The notes under the pieces were generated by a model. The model had not been told where the DNA came from, made no database searches, and saw only the letters and a list, made by a program, of their open reading frames with translations. 64,000 nucleotides of DNA from Isoetes taiwanensis. Lineage: Eukaryota; Streptophyta; Lycopodiopsida; Isoetales; Isoetaceae. Position 1 is the first letter of the stretch; each line of letters starts with the position of its first letter. The DNA is taken from assembly GCA_021234155.1 (NCBI GenBank), contig JAJEKV010000052.1:5127606-5191605 (forward strand), in the 5' to 3' direction. The position numbers were made by a program, and so were the translations under genes. Of the stretch, positions 46,040 to 57,130 are shown piece after piece.

Positions 46040-47030
46040 CTTGTGACAACTATTATTGGCAGGGAATGAAGAAGCGGTGCTTCGCTACATCAAAGAGTGT
46101 CGACTATGTCGTGAGATGAAGAAGCGAGCAGCTTGAATTCGGGGGCATTGGAACCTTTAGCCCCGGTGCCGAGCGCTAAGTAGAGTCATCGGCATGGACT
46201 TCATATAGCGGGGCTTCAAAAGGGCGATTATGAGGGAAAGGATGTGCCTTGATGAGTGCGTGGTGCGACAAGTTGTGAATGGCACATTTTATTGCCTTGC
46301 GGGGAACAGAGCAGTACCGTCACGATTGACTCTTCACCAAAGAAATCTTCGAACTTACATGGCATGCCGAGAGAGATCATCTCCAATAGAATCCGAAGTT
46401 CATGAGTGCCTTTTGGCAAGATCTTTTCTGCGGCAGTTGATTGAAATTTTGTCCATGGCGGGGCCTATCATCCCTCCCAGGGCGGATACAAGGGCAGCAG
46501 GAGCGGACCTTGATTTTAGAAGATGTGCTCTGAAACTATATGGAACAAGCAGGTATGTGGGAAAGTTTATTCACTTGAGTGGAGTTTAGTATATAATAGC
46601 ACCAAGTAAGGAATCGTCCCAAATGTGCGCGTTCATGATTAATTCACGGCTACCAGTACCTAACTCGGACACATGGCACAATCCAGTGTCAAAGGAAGTA
46701 GTTTCCCTTGCTGACAAATGTTGGCAAAACATGCAGCTGGTAGAAGAGTTAGAGGATATCTTCTTGCGGCAAGTGGAAAAGCGTGTGACAAACAGAAACG
46801 ATCGAGAGTTCAAGTTGGCGGCGGCGTGTGGCTCAAGATCAAAAGTGAAGCTGACGGCTCCGCGCCGGGAATTGTAAGAAGCTTGCTCAAGGTGGGCTGG
46901 ACCCGCCGGAATAGTCAAGAGAGTAGGTAACCAATCCACCACCAAGTTAGACTTGCGGCCACACTAAGATTCATAAGGTCTTCCGTGGGTTTGTTGAAGC
47001 GGCGAGTGAGGGAGGATGAGCATTCTGGCG
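46040..47030 (+). pseudogene. Integrase of the gypsy element
   Basis: The zinc-binding end gives YYWQGMKK (46050) and YIKECRLCREMKKRA with the Cys pair (about 46090-46130). The catalytic core gives EIISNR then FGKIFSAAVD, and GAYHPSQGG in alternate frames (46375-46490). EWSLVYNS (about 46578-46600) follows. The C-terminal part gives FMINSRLPVPN, PVSKEVVS, NMQLVEELE (46630-46755) and VWLKIKSEADGSAPGIV (46827-46877), then RIHxVFxxxLLKRRVREDE (46970-47020). Core frames are broken. No chromodomain is visible after it, unlike the scrap at 36193, so the two gypsy remnants belong to different elements. Confidence 0.75.
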
Positions 47031-47240
47031 CTTAATTGTTGGCACCTCGGGCTCGGAAGTGCGAATCGAGGAAGCGGTGATGGACGAGGCCTTCTTGGAG
47101 AACATTTCTCGGGGCACAGGTTTCCAGGAACATCCCGCCGATTTTGATGGCATTGCTGCAATAGATAGCCTAATCATTAGGTTGTACAATTCTAGGACTC
47201 GAGAATAGGATTTAGTAGAACAACTATAAGCGATCATTTT

Positions 47241-49884
47241 CTTAGCATTTAGGTTTTAGCCAGTAGGCTCTTTAAGAATCATGGCTATAACTTTCGGGCT
47301 ACCTTGCCTAAGCCAATTCAATAGTAATCTTTTTTTCAAATTTCTGTTCTTGAGAGATTTGGAATTGAACCTATTTTCAGACAAGTTTCTTTGATCTCGA
47401 CCAGCTTTGTTCTTTAGTGATCTCTGATTTTAATTTGGAATGCAGCGGTGAAAACTAAAAATGACCAGCAAAGCTGTGTGAAAATTGGCTGTGAATCTAC
47501 CAAGAGCCAAATGGAAAAGGGAAAAGCACTCCGGATGATTGAAGACGATGAATGGACAAATATCTTAGAAGCGGCGGCCAAAAACGACAAAGTATGGGAA
47601 AAAGATGAGAATCCATGTATATTACGCTGCTCTAGTCGGGATCAGCGAGAGGAAGCGTGGTTTTGCATGGAAGTTCACCGATGATAGTGTTATATGTGAT
47701 ACCCTTAACAAAATAGAAAGGCTGTGGAAAAAAGATTATGCCTGCGGTAGGAGCAAGCGATAGGGGATTGAGCACGGGGATATGTTGAGTTACTCCGGAA
47801 ATGGGCGAAACATACAGAAGGATAATGGTTAAGCAAGGCCACTCTTGACCAAGTGATGCTTAGCCTCAAGGCAATATCTTCCAAAAATCCATGGATGAGT
47901 TACTCAGTTTGGCAAAAGCTACTCTTCTTGATCGAAAACCTCATTTGGAACTCAAAGGCCTCCATAAAGCTTGTAAAAGATGGGAAGATCTTTGATGATA
48001 GTGTTATTGAGCACCACACATAAGCAAGCTAAGGCAAGCTCCCCTCGGTCTTGTCGATCCTGGGATGTCTCACAAGAATCGGCATCTACCAGGATAAGAC
48101 TCAAAAAGGATCTTAGGTGCATGCAAAATCGAGAGATTCTAATGGTTACTTCAACCCACTTGGTAAATCGATTATGAGTGCAAGAAGCTACTTGAGGGCT
48201 TAAATAACTTCCGAGGCATGAACAAGATCAGTACCTCTATTGAAGATCAGAATGTAGGTAGCGGATGCAATCATTGGCAAGGCGACAAAGCAAAAGATTG
48301 AGAATTCTTCCCTCATATAAAGAATGCTTTGCTTAATTTTTGATTTTTGTCTTAACCCGACGACAAACCTAAAGTTAATTTGGATTATATTGATCTTTGA
48401 ATTGTTCCAAGATTCTCTTGCAATGAATTTATACTCACGATAAGGGGCTGCTTATCCATTTTCGCAAATGTCCATCCATTGGTGGAAATCAAGTTTTGGG
48501 TCACCAAAACCCACGAGAGTCCCATCACATTCCCTGCTTTCCGAGTCGATGGCGAGCGTTCCAAATCGCTGCGGGGATAATTTTAGTGTTATCTACACCT
48601 TTAAAAAGTGGGCAAAATTAGCAACAACGAATTCTATATCATGAGATGGAATTACTTTTTACCCGAGTAACTCTAAATACATTTCTACCTCCACAGATCA
48701 CATTTCCTAATTTACCTCTGCCTATGGACTCTATCCCATCACGAGAAGGCTATCTCAGAGCAATTTAGGATAAACTATTTGTATAAACATCCCCCAAACA
48801 AATTTCCCATACAATACGCATCTCTAAAGAAATGCGACTCGGATGGCTAAAAAATGTCAATATTAAGCTCTCCCGGAAGGTAGAACTCAAAATTTGGGTT
48901 GTGTATTCCAAGCTCTCCCTTTCCATAAGGTGCTTTCGGAAAATACTCCTATACATGACAAAGGAAACTTGCCGTGAAGCCTCCTCATCATCGGCCGAGA
49001 ATGGCATCCCAAGATGGATACTCCGGCTCATGCTCAAAGCAGGTTATGAAACCATAGCTCGGATGGCCTCTGTGAGAATCAAAAGGATTTCACTCTCAAG
49101 AATGATCCCAATTCTCTCTTTATGGATAACAATGGAACTTCTTACTTACAGAAATGTCAGCATGGAAGTTAAATTTAAAGCAGGTATTATGACCCTCTCC
49201 TTCCCTCTCCAGGAAAGAATTAGAGGTGGAGTCCGATAGCTATAACTTTCGAAAAATAGGTTCATCCTCTTGCTGTGAGGAATGATGGGGAGCAAATTAC
49301 ATCGCAAGAAGGAGGCGGGGGCCAGGAAGAGAACTTATCTTGGACCTCTTAGAGTGGCCAGGAACTCTGCCATCCAATCGGGATGGCCAAAAGGTAGGTA
49401 TAAATGTTAATGTCGATTCTTTAAGGTGTACACGGAACGTCGGGTATAAATAACCTCATCAAAGGGGGCGTCTGAGTCGTATCTCTGCTGCCTTAATCAC
49501 GATATCTTGCTTATCGAGAACACAAGATTCATGACCCAAACCACGAAATTATTTCTAGATCTCTTCCTCCAAATTTTAAAAGTTTGGTCTGCTCCGATTA
49601 TATGATTAGATGCATGTATTGCTATTGTTTGGAATGAAGAGGAAGTCGGTCACAGGTAACTCATATGATAAATGACAATAATGGTAGATGGCCGGGGTTA
49701 CAGTAGGTAATCTGGAAAACACGATACAATATACATCGCAGTATTTCATTCTTACCATAATCCCCTCTTGAGAGGATTATGGTGTGGAACTCGCAGCAGG
49801 CTTAGCCCGGCGCAGATGTTGATGATCTTATCGCTACCCAGTGCTAACATGGTTCTTGTGACTATATGAAAAACAAAACTTTAA
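47241..49884. other. Downstream flank, nothing recognised
   Basis: An open frame at 47448-47684 (KALRMIEDDEWTNILEAAAK onward) and another at 48832-49239 have protein-like character but no motif I can name. No 3' LTR copy is recognisable. Confidence 0.4.
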
Positions 49885-50830
49885 GGCTCTCTTGCTCAAG
49901 TATTATTACTTGGGCCAAGCTTCTCACTGATCATAATCTTAGAATGGCCAAAACCAAGCCCAATTCCTTTAGCTGGTGCAATCCACGAGGGCTGACCCAC
50001 CTTTAGCGCCTTCATGACCCGTTTCTACACGGTGAGAACTTGTGGACCATTAGCGGGAGTAGATAATCCTAGCGGATATACCCCTTTTCGTTACATTATC
50101 CTCAATGAATTAATTACATTTGGCAAAAGCAATCATAGCAGTAGAAAATCTTTTTCAAGCTAAATGTTAGCCTTCTAGATCATGAGGATTTTTCTTGATA
50201 AGCTCGAGGATATTATTAATTGCCATCCCCAACCGGGTTGGGGACCTTTGGTTGGATGTGAGTGAATCAACTTGGCCCAGAAGCATATCAAAAGGCGGTT
50301 TAAAAAGGCTGGGAAAAGAGATTCACCACGGAAGCATGCTAATCTTTCTCAATTAAGACAAAGGCTACGATCACACTTGGTGACATGGGGATGATATCAA
50401 AGATTGATTGAAGGGAGAAATCGGCATTGCAAGGGATGGAAAGTGAAGGCCAAGATCAAGAGCAAGGAAGATGAGAGATGCAACTCAAGTATTTCTTCAT
50501 CAAAGCCAAAACCAAACTCAGAGAAATCAAATTGAAGAAGTCAAGGTTGGGGACCTCTACAATCTGGAGATCTTAATCTCCAAAATTCTTTGGCTGTGGG
50601 GCCATTTTACCAAAATTATAGGTACCAACAGCGATTGTTCTGTTAGAGATGATGGACTTATTCATTAATATTAGAAGTAAAGTTAATAGGGACCAGAACG
50701 ACTTGATCTCTTCCCCTTTCACTGATCATGAGCTCAGGGAAGTTATCTCGGGCATGGATAATGGGAAAACTCCGGGACCAGACGGTCTCCCTGCGGAATT
50801 TTTCTAAAAGTTCCTGAGGGATGATAGTCA
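49885..50830 (+). mobile_element. Second LINE fragment, start of reverse transcriptase
   Basis: The region between endonuclease and RT reads FLDKLEDIINCHPQPGWGPL (about 50190-50250) and QVFLHQSQNQTQRNQIEEV (about 50483-50545). The RT opening motif is at 50729-50806: HELREVISGMDNGKTPGPDG followed by LPAEFF. The (K/N)-(A/T)PGPDG-(F/L)PAEFF motif is diagnostic of plant L1-type LINE RT. The rest of the RT is absent, so the copy is truncated at its 3' side near 50830. Confidence 0.7.
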
Positions 50831-52727
50831 TTATGCTTTCCCATTTACGGCTAGAATGGAAAAGAATGCATTGGCATAATGGGGTGTATATTATTTAGAG
50901 TATTGGTTTAGGGCTGATTGTTGTCAGTATCTCCCAATTCTAGACATTTAAATGCTGCATTGATGGATTGTCATTTCGTTGCAGTACTCGCAAGGTTTAG
51001 TATGGTTGAAACAAATAATATTGAGCAAAAGAAGTTGTGCCATATCTTTCTTTGTAATGTTTATTATGGGCTAACCGCATCAAATGCCTCAAAGTAGGGT
51101 CGAGACACAGAAGTGGCCTCATCTGCAGTGAACTCTATATGGTTGGACTCGTTCCTGGCTGGAGCATAGCTCTGCAGCTTCGAGATCGGTAGGTTACCAC
51201 CTGCAAAAGCTCGCGAACGCCATCACTCAACAAGGCAAAGGCCTCCATGCAGAAGCCCATGAGCAATTGCAGCGGTGCATGCATGAATTGGCAACGCAAC
51301 AACAATTCAGTGAGGAGCTAGCTCTGGATTGGGGAAGAGGAACCACTACACACCACGTGTCCGCACCCAAGAGGTACTTGCAGCGTCAGCGGGACCCAGC
51401 TTCTTTATGCACCACCAAACGTCCCATGCCACCACTTCCTAACGCAGAGCCACAACTTACCTTTATAGCAACCAAACAATACATATTGCGCCGGGCGTGT
51501 TATTAAATCGAGCTTTACGCAAATTTGAAGGCGGAGAAACCACAATGTGGTGATATGTGGGTGGCCCAGAGGAAGGAGGACCTCGTGTGGCTCTAGATGC
51601 GTCCTGCCAGCTGCGAATGGCGTTACTGCACCACTATACATTACAGCGCCAAGCTGCCATGGTATCCTAAGCGTCAGGACCCCACCTCGGGTAGTCACAT
51701 TCCGCGATCACGGGGAAGTAGCGAGTGAAGCATTGCATCACATTGCGAGAACGGCGGTAGAAGGGGACTGCCACGTATGTGAGCAGACCTGACCCCGGCA
51801 TAACAAGAAGGCTAGGCATGGGTTGGCCAAAGTTAAAAGTGTCTACAAGCGGTGAGGAGCTATAGGATGAGTGAGGGCAAGATGCAAATCTCGGGCCGCA
51901 AAATGCTACTACAGATACTCACGAACCCTCCAAACGACTCGACCATGCCTGCACCTTTACGCTTGCTACAACCACATGCCGCTCTAGTTATCTCACCTTC
52001 GGCATGCGTCTCATCTTTTGCTTCCACTTCTACCATCCTACTTACTGCTGCTTCCAGCAGATTTGCATTTGCGGCCTGCACAACAAATAGGAATTGTGCC
52101 TGCATGGCCTCTTGGGGTATGGGGCTTCCCATGGCAGAAAGGAGATAGTCTCCAACTACATTTAGGCGTAGACATGGATCTCATCTTCCTCATGGAAACA
52201 GCCGGAGCATGCGGGACAGGATACGGAGCTTGCAGGGACACCACCACTCTCAATCTTCAATGATTTACTTGCAGGAAAGCGGGGGTTGGGGAGTTGCACC
52301 GCTACTACCGAGCCTTGCTTTGATCAATCCTTGTTCAAGATGGACGTACACAGTGGTACTGCAATGGGCGGTGGTCATCCTCAAACAGAGTACTTGGCGG
52401 GGAAAGCGGGGGGAGGGATCTAGTGTGGTGGACTATGTCTTTGGTGCACAGCGAGCAGGATGTACGTAATAGTCAAGCACTTCTAGGTGGAGACAACTAA
52501 TAGGGATTAAGAGATTAGAGCTTTCGGACCACCTACCACTTTACTTGCGGTGGCTTGGCGGTTGTGCGAACTGCGGTCGACAACCTCTCACATACCGGTT
52601 GCTAGATTATGAATATCACGAGGGCTTATGCCGGATGCTGCCGGGCAAACTGGCGGGGAATTTTTGCGTTACCCTACACTAGAGCGGATAGGCTAGTTAA
52701 TTGGCGTACTTAAATTTATTTGTAGAA
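50831..52727. other. GC-richer segment, nothing recognised
   Basis: 51100-52480 is GC-richer than its surroundings and has overlapping open frames on both strands (for example 51267-51506 plus, 51405-51698 minus, 51852-52148 plus). None has a motif that I know. A captured gene fragment or decayed retroelement leader are possible. Confidence 0.35.
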
Positions 52728-54205
52728 GGTGCTACTTCTGGAAGAAGCGCCCAAGCGGACCTCCAAGACCACAACCTTCCCACATGTCCGGTGGTTTGAT
52801 GTATGATATTGGCTAGTGATATGTGGCCGGTATAAAAATACACCACCAGAAAAACGTGGCATTTAATTGATATGTGATTTTGTGGTAGGTAGACCAACTT
52901 TCCATGACTCAGGATCTTTGTAATTCTCCTTGGTAAACTTCACATGAGGATGATGATCTTATAGCCTTGAGGCGAATAGGAAGTCTGAAGTCATAACACA
53001 TCGTTTGTGTTACGGTGTGGATTTCCAGCGAGTGGCATCGATTAGGTTTTCAAAAAAGAGGCTATACCGCGGTTCATAAGCCCATGTTTGAGACAATTTG
53101 GTGATTTGGCTGCTCACGCATAAGCATTTGCGAGGAGGAAAGGGAAGCTTTGAAGCGAAAAATTGCTATAGAGGGAGCGAAATAAATTGGATTAAATCCA
53201 AGTTGAGAAAATGGTGAATTCTACTAAAAACCCCAGGTGCAATTTGATCTAGCGAATCCATAACCTGATGAGATTTGTGATCAATTTTTGTTCGTTCTCT
53301 TCCTTAACTTCCTCTGCCCTTTCTAGGTCCAAGTAAATCGATTGTTGTCGTTTTCATGTTATTCGGACAGTCCGCAATCGCTTTTCTCCTATGTTATATC
53401 ATTCTTGTGTTATATCATTGTGAATCTTTAGAAGATTGTGAAATGTGATAGCCAATTTAGATCCCATGTTGCATAGCCTTATGGACTTAAAGCTATAGCG
53501 TAAAACACTATATAGAGCATAATTATTGCTATAAATCAAAAATTCAGAAAGGGATCATTATCTAAACATATATAATTCTGTTATAAATATGCCTTTGGAA
53601 TATTCTTAGTTGATGCTTGCTCCAAAAATTGTACGGAGGTTTAGAAAAATAGAGGTTTTAAAAAGGTAAGAAAAAATGGTAGAAAAAACCCTGCATTACG
53701 GAGGCCTCTTCTTTGAATAAATTTAATCAGTACATGGACATCTCTCATCTAAAATGATATCCTTTACGCAATTTTGTGACACTACTATTGAAGTGTTACA
53801 TCCAAATACTAAACACATGGGTTTAAAGGATGTTATTGATATTTTGTTTATTTTGCTTCATTGATGTCTGAATCAGCCTTTACTTTTATATCTGAAATAC
53901 CTTTACAATAAGATTCCAACTATTATATATGTAGCAATTGTTGAATTGTTGCACTAGCATTGCAAGAGTTGGGAGCTAAAAACATATGTGTTAATTCCTG
54001 CACTTGAAAATTTGATATTAGTAATGATATTATCTTAAAGAGAACATACTAGTCATTACGCATTGTAAATGCTGCCACTCCAATGTTGAACTTGGCTTTG
54101 AGTCATAATGTGAATAATGCATATGCAAATCATGGACACCTGTAAGTTTTCCAACATATATGCTCAAAAGTAACCTCGTGGTCTAATGGAATTTGTGATC
54201 AAATA
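52728..54205. repeat. 1.55-kb tandem duplication, copy 1
   Basis: Collinear with 54280-55785. Landmarks present in both include CCACAACCTTCCCACAT, GGTTTGATGTATGATATTGG, AAATCGATTGTTGTCGTTTT, ATTCGGACAGTCCGCAATCG, GCAATTGTTGAATTGTTGCA and GAATAATGCATATGCAAATC. Copy 1 ends at TGGAATTTGTGATCAAA. Confidence 0.9.
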
Positions 54206-54279
54206 GATGAATATGAATGAGCAATAACTAAGAACCTTGAGATAAGAGCGGTGATTGGCGTGCCCAGAGTATTTGTGGA

Positions 54280-55785
54280 AAGGTGCTTTTGGAGCTGCTG
54301 GCGGACCTCAAGGCCACAACCTTCCCACATAATCAGTGGTTTGATGTATGATATTGGCTAGTGACATGTGGACGTAGAAAAATGCACCACTGAAAGAAAC
54401 GACAACCCAATTGATATATTGATTTTTATTAGCTTTCGGATCCTTTATGGTATCCGCATTAGCAAACATAATGATCCTTTAAATTACCCACTGAAAGCTG
54501 GATAGGAAGATGCGAGGCCGAAGTCATAACAATGTTTGAGTTCCTTTGTGGTTCAATGCGAGTAGCATCGATTGGATTTTCCAAAAGAGGCTGGCATCAG
54601 CTGATTCATAAGCCCATGTTGCATTTTGGACAATTTGGTACTGCTCATATTTGCAGAGGAAAGGCTTGAGGCGATTACAGTGTCTTCTTTGCGGAAACCC
54701 TTTGTAAGAGGGCAGAGAAATACTAGTGGATTAAATCCAAGTTGAGAAATTGGTGGATTTCTACTAAAAACCCCAGCTGCAATTTTATCTAGCGAACACA
54801 TAACCTGATGAGATTTGAGCTCAATTTTTGTAACAACGAAGGTGGAAAGGTTTCTTCATTTTAGTTTTCCATGCTCTTCCTTAACTTCCCCTGCCCTTTC
54901 TAGGTCCAACTAAATCGATTGTTGTCGTTTTCATGTTATTCGGACAGTCCGCAATCGCTTTTCTCCTGTGTTATATCGTTCTTGTATTATATCATTGTGA
55001 ATCTTTAGAAGATTGTGAAATGTGGTAGCCAATTTAGATCCCATGTTGCATAGCCTTATGGACTTTGCCTAATAGCATGCATGCTATATAGAGCATAATT
55101 GATGCTATAAATCAGAAATTCAGAAAGGGATCATTATCTAAACATATATAATTCTGTTAGAAATATGCCTTTGGAATATTCTTAATTGATGCTTGCTCCA
55201 AAAAGTGACGCGAGGAGGTTTACGAGGAAAAATAGGAGTTAAAAAGGGGTGCGAAAAACCTGCGTGCGGAGGCGATTTCTTTGAATAAATTTAATGGTTA
55301 TTGAACTCCCTGCATCCAAGGAAATGATATCCTTTCGGCAATTTTGTGACACTATAACTATTGAGCTGTTTCATCCAAATACTAAGCACATTGGTTCAAA
55401 GGATGTTAGCATTTGATATTTCTGTTTTATTTTGCTTCATTGATGTGCGAATATGGCCTTTACTTTGCATACGAAATACCTTTACAATAAGATACCAACT
55501 ATTGTATATGTAGCAATTGTTGAATTGTTGCACTAGCATTGCAGGAATTGGGAGCTAAAAACATATATGTTAATTCCTGCACTTGAAAATTTGATATTAG
55601 TAATGATATTATGTTAAAGAGAACATACTAGTCATTACAGGCTATATCTTTTACCCTCAAATGTTGAACTTGGCTTTGAGTCATAATGTGAATAATGCAT
55701 ATGCAAATCATGGACACCTGTAAGTTTTCCAACATATATGCTCAAACATAGCCTCGTGATCTAATGGAATTTGTGATCAAAGAGG
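54280..55785. repeat. 1.55-kb tandem duplication, copy 2
   Basis: Starts AAGGTGCTTTTGG and ends TGGAATTTGTGATCAAAG. Divergence from copy 1 is patchy: blocks of 50-100 identical bases alternate with scrambled patches (for example 53640-53700 against 55200-55265). An 82-codon frame on the minus strand (54801-54553) is disrupted in copy 1. No transposase motif is seen. Confidence 0.9.
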
Positions 55786-56129
55786 GCTACAATTAAAATG
55801 GCATTTTTCCATAAATTTGTCTAAATGTTAATTATCATACAACCATGTTCTTTTAAGGTCTTCTAAAACACATAGGGACTTTTGAGGTGAATCTCGAATT
55901 TTGAATTCCATTCTGAGGCCACTCTGAGCATCATGGTTTGAGATCCATTTGGAGAATAATATTGAATCACGCCCCATAATGATAAGACCCTTAAGGCCAA
56001 GAAGGGCATTTTACATCAAATTCACAGTTTCAGAAGTAGTGATCTATAATGTTCAACATCCAAAATAAATTCACCTAACTTTCTTGGAAAAGTGCATTAG
56101 AAAAGAAAAATTTTCGCGGCAATAAATTT
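55786..56129. other. Spacer, nothing recognised
   Basis: AT-rich DNA between the tandem duplication and the hairpin-bearing region. Confidence 0.4.
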
Positions 56130-56165
56130 CTTGTATACTAGTAACAGTGCCCAGCGTTGCTGGGC
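56130..56165. repeat. Terminus-like sequence with perfect hairpin, copy 1
   Basis: CTTGTATACTAGTAACAGT is followed by the perfect 7-bp-stem hairpin GCCCAGC-GTT-GCTGGGC (56149-56165). A TATACTAGTAA... start followed at once by a GC palindrome resembles the ends of plant Helitron-type elements. That is inference, since no Rep/helicase is seen. Confidence 0.5.
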
Positions 56166-56225
56166 ATTCGTTGGAAGTTTGTAAATGTTTTTATTGCAAT
56201 AAGAAATGTGCGCAGTAAGCTTTTA

Positions 56226-56260
56226 TCTTATACTAGTAATGGTGCCCAGCGTTGCTGGGC
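56226..56260. repeat. Terminus-like sequence with perfect hairpin, copy 2
   Basis: TCTTATACTAGTAATGGT precedes the same hairpin (56244-56260), 95 bp after copy 1 in the same orientation. Sequence after the two hairpins is different, so they could be two independent element starts, one nested beside the other. Confidence 0.5.
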
Positions 56261-56554
56261 ATAAGTTGGTTGTATGTTGACTTCTTAAAAACTCTTGTAT
56301 GAGCGTCATCTGCCAACAAATGTTGGAACATTATGAGGCGGTTAATGCATTGCTATGATCATTAAGTTACCTACAAAGTTCTACGAAAATTGATGTGTAT
56401 AGTTTGAATCTTTAGGTATTACATATTTCATACATATTTTATAAACCTCATATGCAAATTGTGACCAACGGTTAGGGTTTGAGATGTATGAAATGGGATA
56501 CACATAAGGATGTATGTGGGAAATGGGATACAATATGTGAAATGGAGTGCGGAC

Positions 56555-57130
56555 AAGTGATTTCTTTGTTCTTAATTATGAGTATACCACGGAATATTCA
56601 TGTATTAGTATTATGTGTTCTATGCTCTGTATTGATTTGCATCTTGATATGCGAGCAACAAGAACATCAAGAGAGACATTCTCCAAAAAAGAGGACCCCT
56701 TAGCTTCCTAACCCGTGAGAGACTTTAATCCGGCTTCTTGTAGTTTGATCTTGTAGTTGGTGATGGCAATGCAACTAAGGCTAAAATCGATTATATAAAA
56801 GAGAGAAATTTTGGATCTTGATTAATCATAATTCTAGTCTTTGCCTTCAGTAGGGATGATAACCTATGGCATTGATATATTGGCCTATGAATACGCCATT
56901 TCGGATGTTATATAATAAGCGGCGTTTCTATGTCCTTACCAAGAGTTAAGAGCATTAGCAAGAAGCATACAAGATGAATGGCTTAAATCTTATGATTGGT
57001 GTAAAGAGTTACATGCCTTTGCATAGGACAAGTTTCTAAAGGGACAAGTTAGGTCCATTGAATTAAGCCTTGAGGATGCAGGCGTGGGGCAAAATACCAT
57101 CGAGGATTGTGGTAGGTATGTTGAAAGAAC
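56555..57130. repeat. Dispersed repeat block R1, copy 1
   Basis: Matches 62505-63095 in the same orientation: TTCTTTGTTCTTAATTAT, TCTGTATTGATTTGCATCTT, AGACTTTAATCC, TTAAATCTTATGATTGGTGT and GGGGCAAAATACCAT are shared. Small indels are frequent. Confidence 0.85.

Larger units (their letters stand above)
40857..47240 (+). mobile_element. Ty3/gypsy LTR retrotransposon, frameshifted
   Basis: The order gag, (protease not seen), RT, RNase H, integrase is the Ty3/gypsy order. All domains are on the plus strand but spread over different frames with many small indels. The 5' boundary is taken just after the TATA box, although the LTR itself probably begins further left among the AATGTCTC motif copies. 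The primer-binding site and the 3' LTR could not be identified. The region 41000-43000 has unrecognised leader or gag sequence with open frames on both strands. The element is too broken to be autonomous unless the indels are sequencing errors. Confidence 0.85.

Noticed and set aside
47448-47684. Possible captured host exon
   Set aside because: The peptide looks plausible but is isolated, with no splice context and no recognised family, so it is mentioned only in the flank description.
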